Positions 35,744-44,631 of a stretch of 64,000 nucleotides of DNA are shown piece by piece. The stretch is from assembly GCF_003863335.1 (NCBI RefSeq), contig NZ_RRAZ01000021.1, positions 1 to 64,000 on the forward strand, given 5' to 3'. The notes under the pieces are model-generated. The model did not search any database. It saw only the letters and a list, made by a program, of their open reading frames with translations, and was not told where the DNA came from. This DNA is from Falsigemmobacter faecalis (GTDB lineage Bacteria > Pseudomonadota > Alphaproteobacteria > Rhodobacterales > Rhodobacteraceae). The position numbers were made by a program, and so were the translations under genes. Every line of letters starts with the position of its first letter. Position 1 is the first letter of the stretch.

Positions 35744-37282
35744 ATGCGCGCCCCTGTTGGTCCCAAAATCCGCCGTCGCCGCAAAGAGATGGGCCTGTCG
35801 CAGGCCGGACTTGCAGCGGCGTCGGGCATCTCGGCAAGCTATCTCAATCTCATTGAGGCCGACCGTCGCGAGGTGGGGGGGGCGCTGCTCAACCGCATCG
35901 CGGAGGGCCTTGGGCTTTTGCCCGAAGACCTCTCCGGCGCGCGCGAGCAAAAACTGCTGCAGCGGCTGGAGGAGGTTCTGGCCGATCCGCTGCTGATCGG
36001 GCTGAGCCCGCCTGAGGGCGATCTGCGCGATCTGGTGGCGCGCTTTCCCGAACTGGCGCAGGCGCTGTTGCGGCTGCACCGCGCCCAGGCAGAGGCGGGG
36101 GCGGAACTTGATTATCTCTCCGACCGCTTCTCCTCGGATCCGGTTCTGTCGGCCATGCTGCATGAGGCGCTCAACCGTATGACGGGGCTGCGCTCGGGGG
36201 CTGAAATCCTGGCCGAGGTCCCCGACCTCAGCGAGGCCGAGCGCGCGCGGTTTTCCACCTCAATCATGCAGGAGGCCCGGGGTCTCAGCCAGACCATGCG
36301 CGGCCTTGCGGGCTATTTTGAGCAATCAAGCCAGCGGCGCAGCGGTCTGTCGCCGGTGCGCGAGGTGGAGGACGCTTTTATCGCCGCGAACAACCACTTC
36401 CCCGAGCTGGAGGCGGCGGCAGAGCGCATCTGCGAAACCCTGGACGGCCCCCCCGATGAGGCGCATCTGGCCGATATTCTGGAGCGCCGTCACGGGTTGC
36501 GCTGCCGCCGCACGGGGGATGACGGCGCGCAGCGGGTGCGGCGCGAGGGCGGCACGCTCTGGCTCCGCAGCTCAGACCCCCAGGCGACGCGGCGGTTTCA
36601 GCTGGCCCGGCAGATCGTCTCGCTGTCGGAAGGTGAGGTGCTCGACCGGCTCTGCGCGGATCTCGGCCCCGCTTCGGACGAAGGCCGCCGCCTTGCACGC
36701 TCGGCGCTGGCCTCTTATGGGGCGGGGGCTATGATCATGCCCTATGACCGCTTCCTCGAAGCGGCAGAGCGGCACCGCTATGACATTGATCTGTTGTCGC
36801 ACAGCTTTGGGGCCAGTTTTGAGCAGGCGGCCCACCGTCTGGTGACCCTGCGCCGCCCCGGCGCAGAGGGGGTGCCTTTTGGCTTTCTGCGGGCTGACCC
36901 CTCGGGCCGTCTGACCAAGCGCTTTCCGGTGCATGGCCTGTCCTGGCCGGGGGGCGGTCACGGCTGCCCGATCTGGCCGGTCTATCTGGCCCCCGCCGCG
37001 CCCGATGTGGTGCGCCAGGTTGCGGAATTTCCCAATGGCCACCGCTATCTGCTGATCGCCAAGGCGGTGCCCAAACGCATCGCCAGCTGGCGCGAGCCGC
37101 CTTTGACCTTCTCGATCATGCTGGCCTGTGATCTGCTGCAGGCGGACCGCACGGTCTACGGCAGCGATCTGAAAATCTCGGGCACGACCCCGGCGGTGCC
37201 GGTGGGGCCTTCCTGTGCGCTTTGCCCGCGGCCCTCCTGCAGTCACCGTCAGGAAGCGGCGATGCTGACAGCGCCGCTCTGA
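35744..37282 (+). CDS. ScfR/RamB-type XRE regulator (short-chain fatty acyl)
   Basis: A 512-residue regulator. An N-terminal XRE helix-turn-helix (KIRRRRKEMGLSQAGLAAAS, SASYLNLIEADRRE) spans about residues 8-62. An IrrE/ImmA-like domain follows with a degenerate metal site (YDIDLLSHSFGASFEQAAHR). A DUF2083-type C-terminus ends with a Cys cluster (CALCPRPSC). RamB and ScfR relatives control acetate, propionate or other short acyl-CoA genes, which fits the neighbouring ligase, dehydrogenase and transporter. Its 3' end overlaps the histidine kinase gene by 34 bp. Confidence 0.9.
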   Translation: MRAPVGPKIRRRRKEMGLSQAGLAAASGISASYLNLIEADRREVGGALLNRIAEGLGLLPEDLSGAREQKLLQRLEEVLADPLLIGLSPPEGDLRDLVARFPELAQALLRLHRAQAEAGAELDYLSDRFSSDPVLSAMLHEALNRMTGLRSGAEILAEVPDLSEAERARFSTSIMQEARGLSQTMRGLAGYFEQSSQRRSGLSPVREVEDAFIAANNHFPELEAAAERICETLDGPPDEAHLADILERRHGLRCRRTGDDGAQRVRREGGTLWLRSSDPQATRRFQLARQIVSLSEGEVLDRLCADLGPASDEGRRLARSALASYGAGAMIMPYDRFLEAAERHRYDIDLLSHSFGASFEQAAHRLVTLRRPGAEGVPFGFLRADPSGRLTKRFPVHGLSWPGGGHGCPIWPVYLAPAAPDVVRQVAEFPNGHRYLLIAKAVPKRIASWREPPLTFSIMLACDLLQADRTVYGSDLKISGTTPAVPVGPSCALCPRPSCSHRQEAAMLTAPL

Positions 37283-40005
37283 GGGCTGCGGGGACGGGGC
37301 AGCGGCAGGGTGATGCGGAAACAGGCGCCCGGAAGCGGCCCCTCAACCAGGTCAATCCGGCCGCCGAGTTTCTGCAGGATCGTGCTGGAGATGCTGAGCC
37401 CCAGCCCCAGCCCCGGCAGCGAGCCCCCGGCGGTGCCCGGCGCCGCCGTCAGGCGCAGAAATTTCTCAAAGACCGCCTCGCGGAACTCAGGCGCAATGCC
37501 GCTGCCGTTGTCGGAAATCTCCACCACCCAGGCCCCCTCCTTCACCTCGGCGGTGACCAGCACCACCGGATCTGCGGCGCGGTTGTGCGAGATGGCATTG
37601 GCGATGATATTGATGAAGACCTGCGCCAGGCGGTCCGGATCCCCGGCCACCGTGACCTGCGGGCCTTTGGCGGCGCGGTGAATGCGGATGTTGCGCGGCC
37701 GCGCCAGCGCCTCGCAGACATCGCAGGCCCGCGCGAGAGCCGCGCTGCCGTCGATGGGGCGGTTGAGCCAGTCGCGCTCACCATGCTCCAGCGCGCTGAG
37801 ATCAAGGATTTCGTCCAGCAGCCGCGTCAGCCGCAGGCTTTCCTGGTGGATCAGTTCCACAAAGCGGCCCCGCTGCCCCTCAGGCAGATCGCTCTCGCGC
37901 ATCAGGATTTCCGAGATCGAGCGGATCGAAGTCATGGGGGTTCGCACCTCATGGCTGACCTGGCTGAGGAAATCATCCTTCTGGCGGTGCAGCGTGTGAA
38001 GTTTGGTATTGGCCTCCTGCAACTTGCGGGCGGTCAGGCGCAGCTCGGCAGATTTGCGTTCCAATTCATTGGAATGCGAGATGACCTGCAGCGTCTCGCC
38101 CGCGATCTGCATCGCCTCTTCCAGCGACAGCCCGTCCCCCTCGACGATTTTTGACAGCAGAATATGCGCGGAGGCCGCCCCGATCAGCCCTGCCATCTCG
38201 CGCTCCAGGCGGCTGACAAAGGCAGGCGGCACAGCGTCTGCGGCCCGCGCCCCCGCGCGCGCGATTCCGGCCTCGGAAAACATCGCCTGCGCGCGGGTCC
38301 AGCCCAGCACCCGCTCGGCGAGAAAGAACAGATCCTCCGCCGCCACCCTGGCCCGCGCCACCGCCGTTCCCGGCGCAGGGGCCGCAAAGCAGTCGGCAAA
38401 GGCATCGGCCTGGTCACGCTCCGTCGCGCTCTGACGGGTCAGAAGCGAGACCAGCGCCAGCAGGCCTGCGTTCACCAACAGGCTCCAGAAGATCGAATGC
38501 ACCAGCGGGTCCACCCCTGTCATGCCAAAAAGCGCTTCGGGGCGCAGCAGGCCGATGCCCCATGGCCCCTCCTGGACCCAGGCCGCGATGCGCGGATGCG
38601 AGGCCGCAAAACTTGGCAAAAAGAGCGTCCAGGCCCAGAGGATAAAGCCCGCCGACAGGCCCGACAGCGCCCCCGCCATGGTCGCGCGCCGCCAGTAAAG
38701 CGCCGCCAGAAGCGCGGGCAGAAACTGCACCACCCCCGCAAAAGAGATCAGCCCGATGGTCGCCAGTGCCCCGCTTTCGCCGGTCAGCCAGAAATAGATG
38801 AAGCCCGAAAACAGAATGAGCGCGATGGAGACCCGTCGGCTCATCAGCAAAAGCCGCGCAAAGCCGCGGGTTCCCGCCTCGCTCAGATCATCGGTCAGCC
38901 GCAGCGCCAGCGGCAGAACGATGTGGTTCGACACCATGATCGACAGCGCAATTGAGGCCACGATAATCATCGAAGTGGCCGAGGAAAACCCGCCGATAAA
39001 AGCCAGAAGCGCCAGCCCGTCCTGCCCCGCCGCCAGTGGCAGGGTCAGCACAAACATATCCGGATTGGCCCCCGCAGGCAGGGTCGCAAGGCCCTGATAG
39101 GCGATCGGCAGCGTAAAAAGGCTGATAATCAGCATATAAAGCGGGAAGGCCCAGGAGGCGGTGCGCAGGTGATCTTCGTTGCTGTTTTCGACCACGGTGA
39201 TCTGAAACTGCCGGGGCAGGCAGATCACGGCCGCCGCGGAAAGAAAGAGAACCGTCACCCAGCGGGAGCCAAAGGGGGCGGCCTCATGCACCTCATAGCC
39301 CGCAGCCGTGGCGCGCGCGAAGATGTCAGAGGGGCCGTCACTGACCCCCGTCAGCACCCACAGCCCCACCGCCACCAGCGCCACAAGCTTGATCACCGCC
39401 TCAAAGGCGATGGCCGCGACCACGCCGGGATGCTGCTCGCGCGCATCGACATTGCGGGTGCCAAAGAGGATGGTAAAGACCGCCATCCCGGCGGCCACGA
39501 TCAGCGCCAGGGTCGCATCGTCCAGCGTTGAAAGCCGCGAGGGCCCGGCGGTCTGCTGGGTGATGACCTGCAGCGAGGCGGTGATCGCCTTCAACTGCAG
39601 CGCGATATAGGGCGTGATGGTCACCGTGGCGATGATGGTGACCAGCACGGCAATCCGGCTCGACTTGCCATAGCGCGACGACAGAAAATCCGCGATTGAG
39701 GTGATCCGCTGCCCGTGACCGATGCGCAGCAGTTTGCGCAAAACGAACCACCAGCCGACAAAAACCAGCGTCGGCCCCATGTAAATGGCCATAAATTCCA
39801 GACCATTACGCGCCGCCGTGCCCACCGCGCCATAAAAGGTCCAGCTGGTGCAATAGACCGAGATCGACAGCGTATAGACCAGCGGCGAGCGCAGAAAAGC
39901 CGCCCGTCCCTGGCGCGACCACACGTCCGAGCCCCAGGCGAGAAGAAACAGCAACCCCACATAGCTGACCGAGGCCAGCACCACAAAATCGGCTGACAGC
40001 ATCAT
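37249..40005 (-). CDS. SLC5 symporter-STAC-histidine kinase fusion (CrbS/CbrA-like)
   Basis: A 918-residue sensor. Residues ~1-530 form a sodium:solute symporter (SLC5/PutP-like, about 13 helices; VYTLSISVYCTSWTFYGAVG, LAFIGGFSSATSMIIVASIA). A STAC-like linker follows at ~545-590 (FFLAERVLGWTRAQAMFSEA), then the kinase. The phospho-acceptor is H685 in SQVSHEVRTPM; N-box INIIANAISHN and G-boxes DNGSGIAPEF and LGLGLSISSTI are intact. CrbS and CbrA relatives sense carbon sources such as acetate or histidine. The start overlaps the small membrane-protein gene by ATGA. Confidence 0.93.
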   Translation of the reverse strand: MMLSADFVVLASVSYVGLLFLLAWGSDVWSRQGRAAFLRSPLVYTLSISVYCTSWTFYGAVGTAARNGLEFMAIYMGPTLVFVGWWFVLRKLLRIGHGQRITSIADFLSSRYGKSSRIAVLVTIIATVTITPYIALQLKAITASLQVITQQTAGPSRLSTLDDATLALIVAAGMAVFTILFGTRNVDAREQHPGVVAAIAFEAVIKLVALVAVGLWVLTGVSDGPSDIFARATAAGYEVHEAAPFGSRWVTVLFLSAAAVICLPRQFQITVVENSNEDHLRTASWAFPLYMLIISLFTLPIAYQGLATLPAGANPDMFVLTLPLAAGQDGLALLAFIGGFSSATSMIIVASIALSIMVSNHIVLPLALRLTDDLSEAGTRGFARLLLMSRRVSIALILFSGFIYFWLTGESGALATIGLISFAGVVQFLPALLAALYWRRATMAGALSGLSAGFILWAWTLFLPSFAASHPRIAAWVQEGPWGIGLLRPEALFGMTGVDPLVHSIFWSLLVNAGLLALVSLLTRQSATERDQADAFADCFAAPAPGTAVARARVAAEDLFFLAERVLGWTRAQAMFSEAGIARAGARAADAVPPAFVSRLEREMAGLIGAASAHILLSKIVEGDGLSLEEAMQIAGETLQVISHSNELERKSAELRLTARKLQEANTKLHTLHRQKDDFLSQVSHEVRTPMTSIRSISEILMRESDLPEGQRGRFVELIHQESLRLTRLLDEILDLSALEHGERDWLNRPIDGSAALARACDVCEALARPRNIRIHRAAKGPQVTVAGDPDRLAQVFINIIANAISHNRAADPVVLVTAEVKEGAWVVEISDNGSGIAPEFREAVFEKFLRLTAAPGTAGGSLPGLGLGLSISSTILQKLGGRIDLVEGPLPGACFRITLPLPRPRSPQSGAVSIAAS

Positions 40006-40235
40006 CCCGGATCGCGCCCGGCCCGTACGCGGCGCGAATAGACCGCGGCCCCGACAATCAGCAGGGCCCAGACGGTAAAGAGGTAAATCACCTCCAGCGG
40101 GATCTCCCAGACCAGCACCCGGCGGGTGAAAAGATTAAGCAGCGGCGGCAGCAGCAGCAGCACCCCAAGCGCGGGCAGCACCAGCGCCAGGTCTCTGCGG
40201 CGCGCCTCCTCCTGGGTCTGACTGCGCTGCGGCAT
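40002..40235 (-). CDS. Small two-helix membrane protein, partner of the symporter kinase
   Basis: A 77-residue protein with a charged N-terminus and two helices (LALVLPALGVLLLLPPLLNL, LEVIYLFTVWALLIVGAAVY), ending in a basic tail. It resembles in size and layout the small companions of SLC5 symporters (DUF3311 or DUF4212 types), but no definite motif is seen. It lies 3 bp after the receiver gene and overlaps the kinase start (ATGA), so it is probably made with the sensor. Confidence 0.7.
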   Translation of the reverse strand: MPQRSQTQEEARRRDLALVLPALGVLLLLPPLLNLFTRRVLVWEIPLEVIYLFTVWALLIVGAAVYSRRVRAGRDPG

Positions 40236-40238
40236 GGC

Positions 40239-40625
40239 TCAGCGCCCGCCGGTGGCGGCAAAGCCCTGCAAAAGGCGCTGCACTTCGCGGATCAGCTCAT
40301 CATTGGCAAAGGGCTTTGAGATGAAGCCATCCGCCCCCAGATCCAGCGCCAGCTGACGGTCGGCCTTTTGCCCGCGCGCGGTCAGGATCAGCACGGGCAG
40401 CCGCGCATAATCACTGTCGCCCCTGAGCGCGCGCAGCACATCAAGCCCGCTGCGCCCGGGCAGCATAATGTCAAGAATGACCAGCCCCGCGCGACGCCGT
40501 CGCAGGGCGGGCAGCACGGCTTCGCCGTCCGCCACCGTCTCACAGCGCCACCCCGCACGCCCCAGCAAAAAGCTGAGTGTTTCAGAAATGGCCGGTTCAT
40601 CTTCTGCAATCAAAACGTCGAACAT
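40239..40625 (-). CDS. Stand-alone response regulator receiver protein
   Basis: A 128-residue protein consisting only of a receiver domain. The acidic pocket is IAEDEP, the phospho-acceptor D52 (VILDIMLPG), with ILTARG and the conserved Lys in FISKPF. There is no output domain, so it works by protein contact or as a phosphate relay. GGGGGAG 8 bases upstream decides the ATG at 40625; longer readings lack a site. First gene of the operon with the small membrane protein and the symporter kinase, its probable phosphodonor. Confidence 0.9.
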   Translation of the reverse strand: MFDVLIAEDEPAISETLSFLLGRAGWRCETVADGEAVLPALRRRRAGLVILDIMLPGRSGLDVLRALRGDSDYARLPVLILTARGQKADRQLALDLGADGFISKPFANDELIREVQRLLQGFAATGGR

Positions 40626-40767
40626 TCGGGCTGCTCCCCCACAGTCAAATGCTCTATTCATGACCGAATGCTAGGCAGCCTTGCGCTGCGGAGCAAGAAA
40701 ATTAGCTGAATTCTCTCGCGAAGCCTGTCTCCCGGGGGTAAAGCCAGTAAAAATCGGAGGGACCGAG

Positions 40768-41535
40768 ATGCAAAAGCGCAAAGTGGGGATTTTCGGAGCG
40801 GGCACCATTGGCCGCGCCGTTCTGGCAGAGCTGAAAAAGCACGAGGGTGTTGAGCTGGTCTTCGTGCTCAACCGTGATCCGGCGAAGATTGCCGATCTGA
40901 ACCTCGCGCCGGGTGTGGCGACAGCCGATCCCGAAGAGGCATTGTCGCGCGGGGCCGATCTGGTGATCGAGACCTCTGTCGCGCAGGTCGTGGCCGATTA
41001 TGCGCCGCGTGTGCTGGAAAGTGCTGATTTCTGTGCGTTTTCCGGCACCGCTCTGGCCGATGCAGCCCTTGAGGCGCAGATCCGCGAAGGGGCCGCCCGC
41101 TCGGGTCGCCGCTTCTATCTGCCCCATGGCGCGGTTCTGGGGCTTGATGGTCTGGCCGATGCCGGTCCGATCCTGCAAAGCGTCACCATCACCACCCGCA
41201 AAAGCGGCAAAAGCCTTGGCCTGCCGCCCGAGACCGAGGGCGTGATCTTTGAAGGCGCGGCCCGTGAGGCCTGCCTGAAGTTTCCGCGCAACGTCAATGT
41301 CCACGCCGCCGTGGCGCTGGCCGGAATGGGCATGGACCGCACCTTCAGCCGCATCATCGCCGTTCCCGGCCAGGGCGTGAATGAGCACCGCATTGAGGTG
41401 ACGGGCGAGGGTCTCGCCTGGGTCATTGAGGCCTCCTCCCCCTCGCTTGGCGGTGTGACGGGGGCCTATACCCCGCGCTCTGCCGCCGGATCGATCGCAA
41501 GGATCCTCGGCGGCGGCGGGCTGCAGATCGTCTGA
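40768..41535 (+). CDS. nadX: L-aspartate dehydrogenase NadX
   Basis: A 255-residue NAD(P)-dependent enzyme converting L-aspartate to iminoaspartate, the first step of de novo NAD synthesis in bacteria lacking NadB; it can also work in catabolism. The Rossmann motif KVGIFGAGTIGRAVLAEL and the active-site region PRNVNVHAAVALAGMGMDR are clear. GGAGGGA lies before the ATG at 40768. Divergent from the receiver operon; its stop is 6 bp from the convergent thiY stop. Confidence 0.88.
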   Translation: MQKRKVGIFGAGTIGRAVLAELKKHEGVELVFVLNRDPAKIADLNLAPGVATADPEEALSRGADLVIETSVAQVVADYAPRVLESADFCAFSGTALADAALEAQIREGAARSGRRFYLPHGAVLGLDGLADAGPILQSVTITTRKSGKSLGLPPETEGVIFEGAAREACLKFPRNVNVHAAVALAGMGMDRTFSRIIAVPGQGVNEHRIEVTGEGLAWVIEASSPSLGGVTGAYTPRSAAGSIARILGGGGLQIV

Positions 41536-41541
41536 GCGCGC

Positions 41542-42519
41542 TCAGTCGCGCCAGGACTGGTCATACCAGTCCGAGACATCCCCCGGCCAGACCAGAGCCT
41601 GACCGCTCTGGTCTTTTAACACCCCGCTGTCATAGAGAAATTTCGCCATCTGCGCGAAACGCTCCGGCCGGATGCGGCCGGTCTCGCCGCTTTCATCGCG
41701 CAGCCAGCCGCCCGCCATGATCGCCGCCATTGAGGCGTGAACCAGCTCGGGGCGGGGGAAATCTCCGGCCTGAACCAGCAGATCTGCCGCCGCCCCGGGG
41801 TTATCTGCGGCCCAGTCATAGCCCGCCTTAGTCGCGCGCATAAAGGCGGCGACCACTTCGGGCTGTTCGCTCAGCAGGCCGGCGCGGGTGGCGATATAGC
41901 CGTTGTGCTGGTCGGGCACGCCATAATCCTGATAGCGAAAACTGCCCTGACGGCGGCCCAGAAGCTGGCCGTTCACCCCCTCCCAGGTCGCAACTTCCAG
42001 CGTGAAATCCACCGCGCCCGAGGCCAGCGCCTCATAAGCGCCGGTGCCCAGCGTCACGCTATCCCATTCGGGTGTGCCGCCGTCATGGCGGATCATGGTG
42101 GCGATCAGCGCCGCCTCCCAGGCGCTGCCGAAACCGGCATAGGTTTTGCCCGAAAGATCTGCGGGGCGCTTAATCTCCGTGTTATCAAGGTTATAGACCA
42201 GCCGCCCCGTCTCATGCTGCATGGTGGCCCAAAGCGCGGTCAGATCCGCGCCACCCGCCTTTGCGCTGAGAAAGGCCAGCGCCGAAAGATAGCCAAAATC
42301 AGCTGCAGCCGAGGCCACCAGCGCCGCAGAACTGGTGTCTGAGAAGGGTAAAACCTCAACCGTCAGCCCTTCAGCTGAGTAAAACCCGCGGTCGCGCGCG
42401 GCGATGATGCCGATGTGATTGGTGTTCAGCGTCCAGTCGAGCGCGACGGAGAGCGGTGTCTGCGCGGCAGCACTCAGGGGAAGCGTGAGAAAAGCGGCGG
42501 TCAGAAGGGGTCGGATCAT
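41542..42519 (-). CDS. thiY: Thiamine-precursor ABC binding protein (ThiY-like)
   Basis: A 325-residue NMT1/THI5-like periplasmic protein with a Sec signal (MIRPLLTAAFLTLPLSAAAQ). ALDWTLNTNHIGIIAARDRG and YNLDNTEIKRPADLSGKTYA fit the pyrimidine-binding ThiY group. The start at ATG 42519 is chosen because GGAGGA is 9 bases upstream and it makes an ATGA overlap with the ATPase; an ATG at 42528 would touch that site. Last gene of the riboswitch-controlled operon. It likely binds a hydroxymethyl- or formylamino-pyrimidine. Confidence 0.88.
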   Translation of the reverse strand: MIRPLLTAAFLTLPLSAAAQTPLSVALDWTLNTNHIGIIAARDRGFYSAEGLTVEVLPFSDTSSAALVASAAADFGYLSALAFLSAKAGGADLTALWATMQHETGRLVYNLDNTEIKRPADLSGKTYAGFGSAWEAALIATMIRHDGGTPEWDSVTLGTGAYEALASGAVDFTLEVATWEGVNGQLLGRRQGSFRYQDYGVPDQHNGYIATRAGLLSEQPEVVAAFMRATKAGYDWAADNPGAAADLLVQAGDFPRPELVHASMAAIMAGGWLRDESGETGRIRPERFAQMAKFLYDSGVLKDQSGQALVWPGDVSDWYDQSWRD

Positions 42520-43250
42520 GGCGGGCATTCCTCCAGAAGCAGGGATTTCAGGGTCTCGCGCAGGGGCGCCATGGCGGCCTCTGTGCGCTCAGAATGGGGC
42601 ATATCGACGGGCAGTGTGACGCCGTGTCCGGCTGTGATGACGCAGATCCGGTCGGCAAGTGCCGCCGCCTCCTGCAGATCATGGGTGACCAGAAGGCCCC
42701 CTCGCGGCGTGGCCGAAAGCCGCGCCAGAAGCCAGGTCTGCATCTTCAGCCGTGTCACGGCATCCAGCGCCGAAAAAGGCTCATCAAGAAGCACGAAGGG
42801 GCGTTCCTGCACCATGGTGCGCAAAAACGCCGCCCGCTGGCGCATGCCGCCGGAGAGGTCTTCGGGATAAAGCCCCTCAGTTCCCGCCAGACCAAAGGGC
42901 GCGAAAAGCGGCAGCACCCGGGCGGTGGCCAATTTTGCAGAAACTCCGGCCATGCGCAGCCCGAGGGCGGCGTTCTCAGCAATCGTCAGCCAGGGAAACA
43001 GCGCATCGTTTTGTGGCTGGTAAGCCAGCAGACGGTCGCCTGTGGGGCGCGGCTGGCCGTCAACCAGAACCTCGCCCTCAGCCTGCACCCCCTCGGGCAG
43101 GATGCCCGCAAGCCATTTCAGCACCGAGCTTTTTCCGCAGCCGGACGCGCCCAGCAGGGCCGTGATCCCCTGCCCCGGCACCTGGAGCGAGAGATCCTGC
43201 AGCAATACCCGGCCCCCCGCCCGGAGGGTCAGCCCGCGGATCTCAAGCAT
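42516..43250 (-). CDS. thiZ: Thiamine-precursor ABC ATPase (ThiZ-like)
   Basis: A 244-residue ATPase with Walker A LLGASGCGKSSVLKWLAG, Q-loop YQPQNDALFPWLT, signature LSGGMRQRAAFLRTM, Walker B FVLLDEPFSALDA and VTHDLQEAAAL. It starts 8 bp inside the end of the permease gene and ends in an ATGA overlap with thiY. It powers uptake of the thiamine precursor. Confidence 0.9.
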   Translation of the reverse strand: MLEIRGLTLRAGGRVLLQDLSLQVPGQGITALLGASGCGKSSVLKWLAGILPEGVQAEGEVLVDGQPRPTGDRLLAYQPQNDALFPWLTIAENAALGLRMAGVSAKLATARVLPLFAPFGLAGTEGLYPEDLSGGMRQRAAFLRTMVQERPFVLLDEPFSALDAVTRLKMQTWLLARLSATPRGGLLVTHDLQEAAALADRICVITAGHGVTLPVDMPHSERTEAAMAPLRETLKSLLLEECPP

Positions 43251-44004
43251 GGTGCCGCCTCGCCGGACCGCGCGCGCTCAGCGCCTCAATCGCGCGCAAA
43301 GCCCCCAGCAGGCCCAGCGTCAGAAGGGCAGAGACCAGCACCGCCGCCAGCACCAGATCGGCGCGAAAACTGTTCTTTGCGGCCAGGATCCAGATCCCGA
43401 TGCCCTGTCGCGCCCCGGCATATTCGGCAAAAATCGTCGCCACGATGGCATAGGTGGCGGAAATCCTGAGCCCCGCGAAAAAGGCCCCCCGCGCCGAGGG
43501 CCAGGTCGCCCGCAGAAAGATCTGCCTTCGCCCCGCGCCCATGCTGCGCAGCAGATCCCGGAAGGCCGCGGGCGTCTGGCGATAGCCCGACAGCAGGCTC
43601 AGAAGCACCGGAAAGAAGGTCACCAGAATGACCAGCAGGATTTTCGGCAAAAGCCCGAAGCCAAACCACAGGATCATCAGCGGCGCCAGCGCCACCAGCG
43701 GCACGGTCTGGCTGGCCACAAAAACCGGCAGCACCGCCCGTTCCGCCCTTGGGTAAAAGTGCAGCGCGACCGATGTCAGCACCGCAAAACTGACGGAGAG
43801 CGCAAAGCCCGGCACCGCCACCAGAAGCGTGGCCAGGGCATGGCCGCCGATCGCCTCACGATGGATGTAAAGCGCCCGCAGGACCGCAGAGGGCCCCGGC
43901 AGCACCAGTTCTGAGACCCCGCTGAGGCGGCAATAGCCCTCCCAGGCAGCGAAAAGCAGCGCAAAAAGCGCCAGCGGCGGCAGCACGCGCGACAGCATGT
44001 CCAA
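43243..44004 (-). CDS. thiX: Thiamine-precursor ABC permease (ThiX-like)
   Basis: A 253-residue permease with about six helices and the EAA loop in DLLRSMGAGRRQIFLRATWP. The segment VFVASQTVPLVALAPLMILW is typical of the NMT1-linked permease group. It starts 15 bp after the ykoF stop; an internal ATG at 43998 is also possible. Single permease, so it probably acts as a homodimer. Confidence 0.88.
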   Translation of the reverse strand: MDMLSRVLPPLALFALLFAAWEGYCRLSGVSELVLPGPSAVLRALYIHREAIGGHALATLLVAVPGFALSVSFAVLTSVALHFYPRAERAVLPVFVASQTVPLVALAPLMILWFGFGLLPKILLVILVTFFPVLLSLLSGYRQTPAAFRDLLRSMGAGRRQIFLRATWPSARGAFFAGLRISATYAIVATIFAEYAGARQGIGIWILAAKNSFRADLVLAAVLVSALLTLGLLGALRAIEALSARGPARRHHA

Positions 44005-44019
44005 TCCTCTTTGCGAAGA

Positions 44020-44631
44020 TCAGCGCGGCGAAGGGCTGTTGGCCGAGGCGGTCAGATCAATGGTCACATGCCCCTCTGCCGGGCCAAAGCGCAGAAAAGC
44101 CTGGCGCAGGGTCTCAAACACCGGGCCGGCATCGCCGCGCAGCCGGGTGCAGAAGTTCTTTGAGCGCAAAAAGGTGCCGCTTTCTTTCAGAAAAGCGATG
44201 CAGCCATAGATTTCATCCATATGACCGCCGCTGCCCATCACATAAAGTGAGAACTGCAGGTCAATCTCCACCCCGCTGAGGGGGGCCGCCGTCACGGCTG
44301 CAAGCGCCAGCCGCTGACGCTCGGCCAGGGGCTGGCTTTGCGCGACTGACAGGACATCGCAGGCGCAGGAGGGATCATCCGGCTCTCCCGGACAGCCGCG
44401 CGACAGGGTCACATGCATCGCCACATGCGCAGGCCCCTTTGCAACCCCGGCAAAGAGATCGCGGATGGCGTCGAGCAGCGGACCCGGTGCCCCGACCATC
44501 AGGGTCGAGATGTCATCGGTCTCAATCCGGAGCGCATCGCGGTAAGGATCAAGGGCCGAAAGCCCCGAAAGGATGACCCCGACAAAATCACGGGTCATCG
44601 GATAAAGTGACACCTGCGCGCCAATAAACAT
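44020..44631 (-). CDS. ykoF: YkoF-family thiamine/HMP-binding protein
   Basis: A 203-residue protein with two YkoF-like ferredoxin-fold repeats (MFIGAQVSLYPMTRDFVGVI; LSGVEIDLQFSLYVMGSGGH). YkoF of Bacillus binds thiamine and hydroxymethylpyrimidine. A central CPGEPDDPSCACDV loop has three cysteines and is unlike the Bacillus protein. First gene after a TPP riboswitch whose 3' strand contains this gene's ribosome site and start codon, so expression is shut off when TPP is plentiful. Confidence 0.9.
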   Translation of the reverse strand: MFIGAQVSLYPMTRDFVGVILSGLSALDPYRDALRIETDDISTLMVGAPGPLLDAIRDLFAGVAKGPAHVAMHVTLSRGCPGEPDDPSCACDVLSVAQSQPLAERQRLALAAVTAAPLSGVEIDLQFSLYVMGSGGHMDEIYGCIAFLKESGTFLRSKNFCTRLRGDAGPVFETLRQAFLRFGPAEGHVTIDLTASANSPSPR

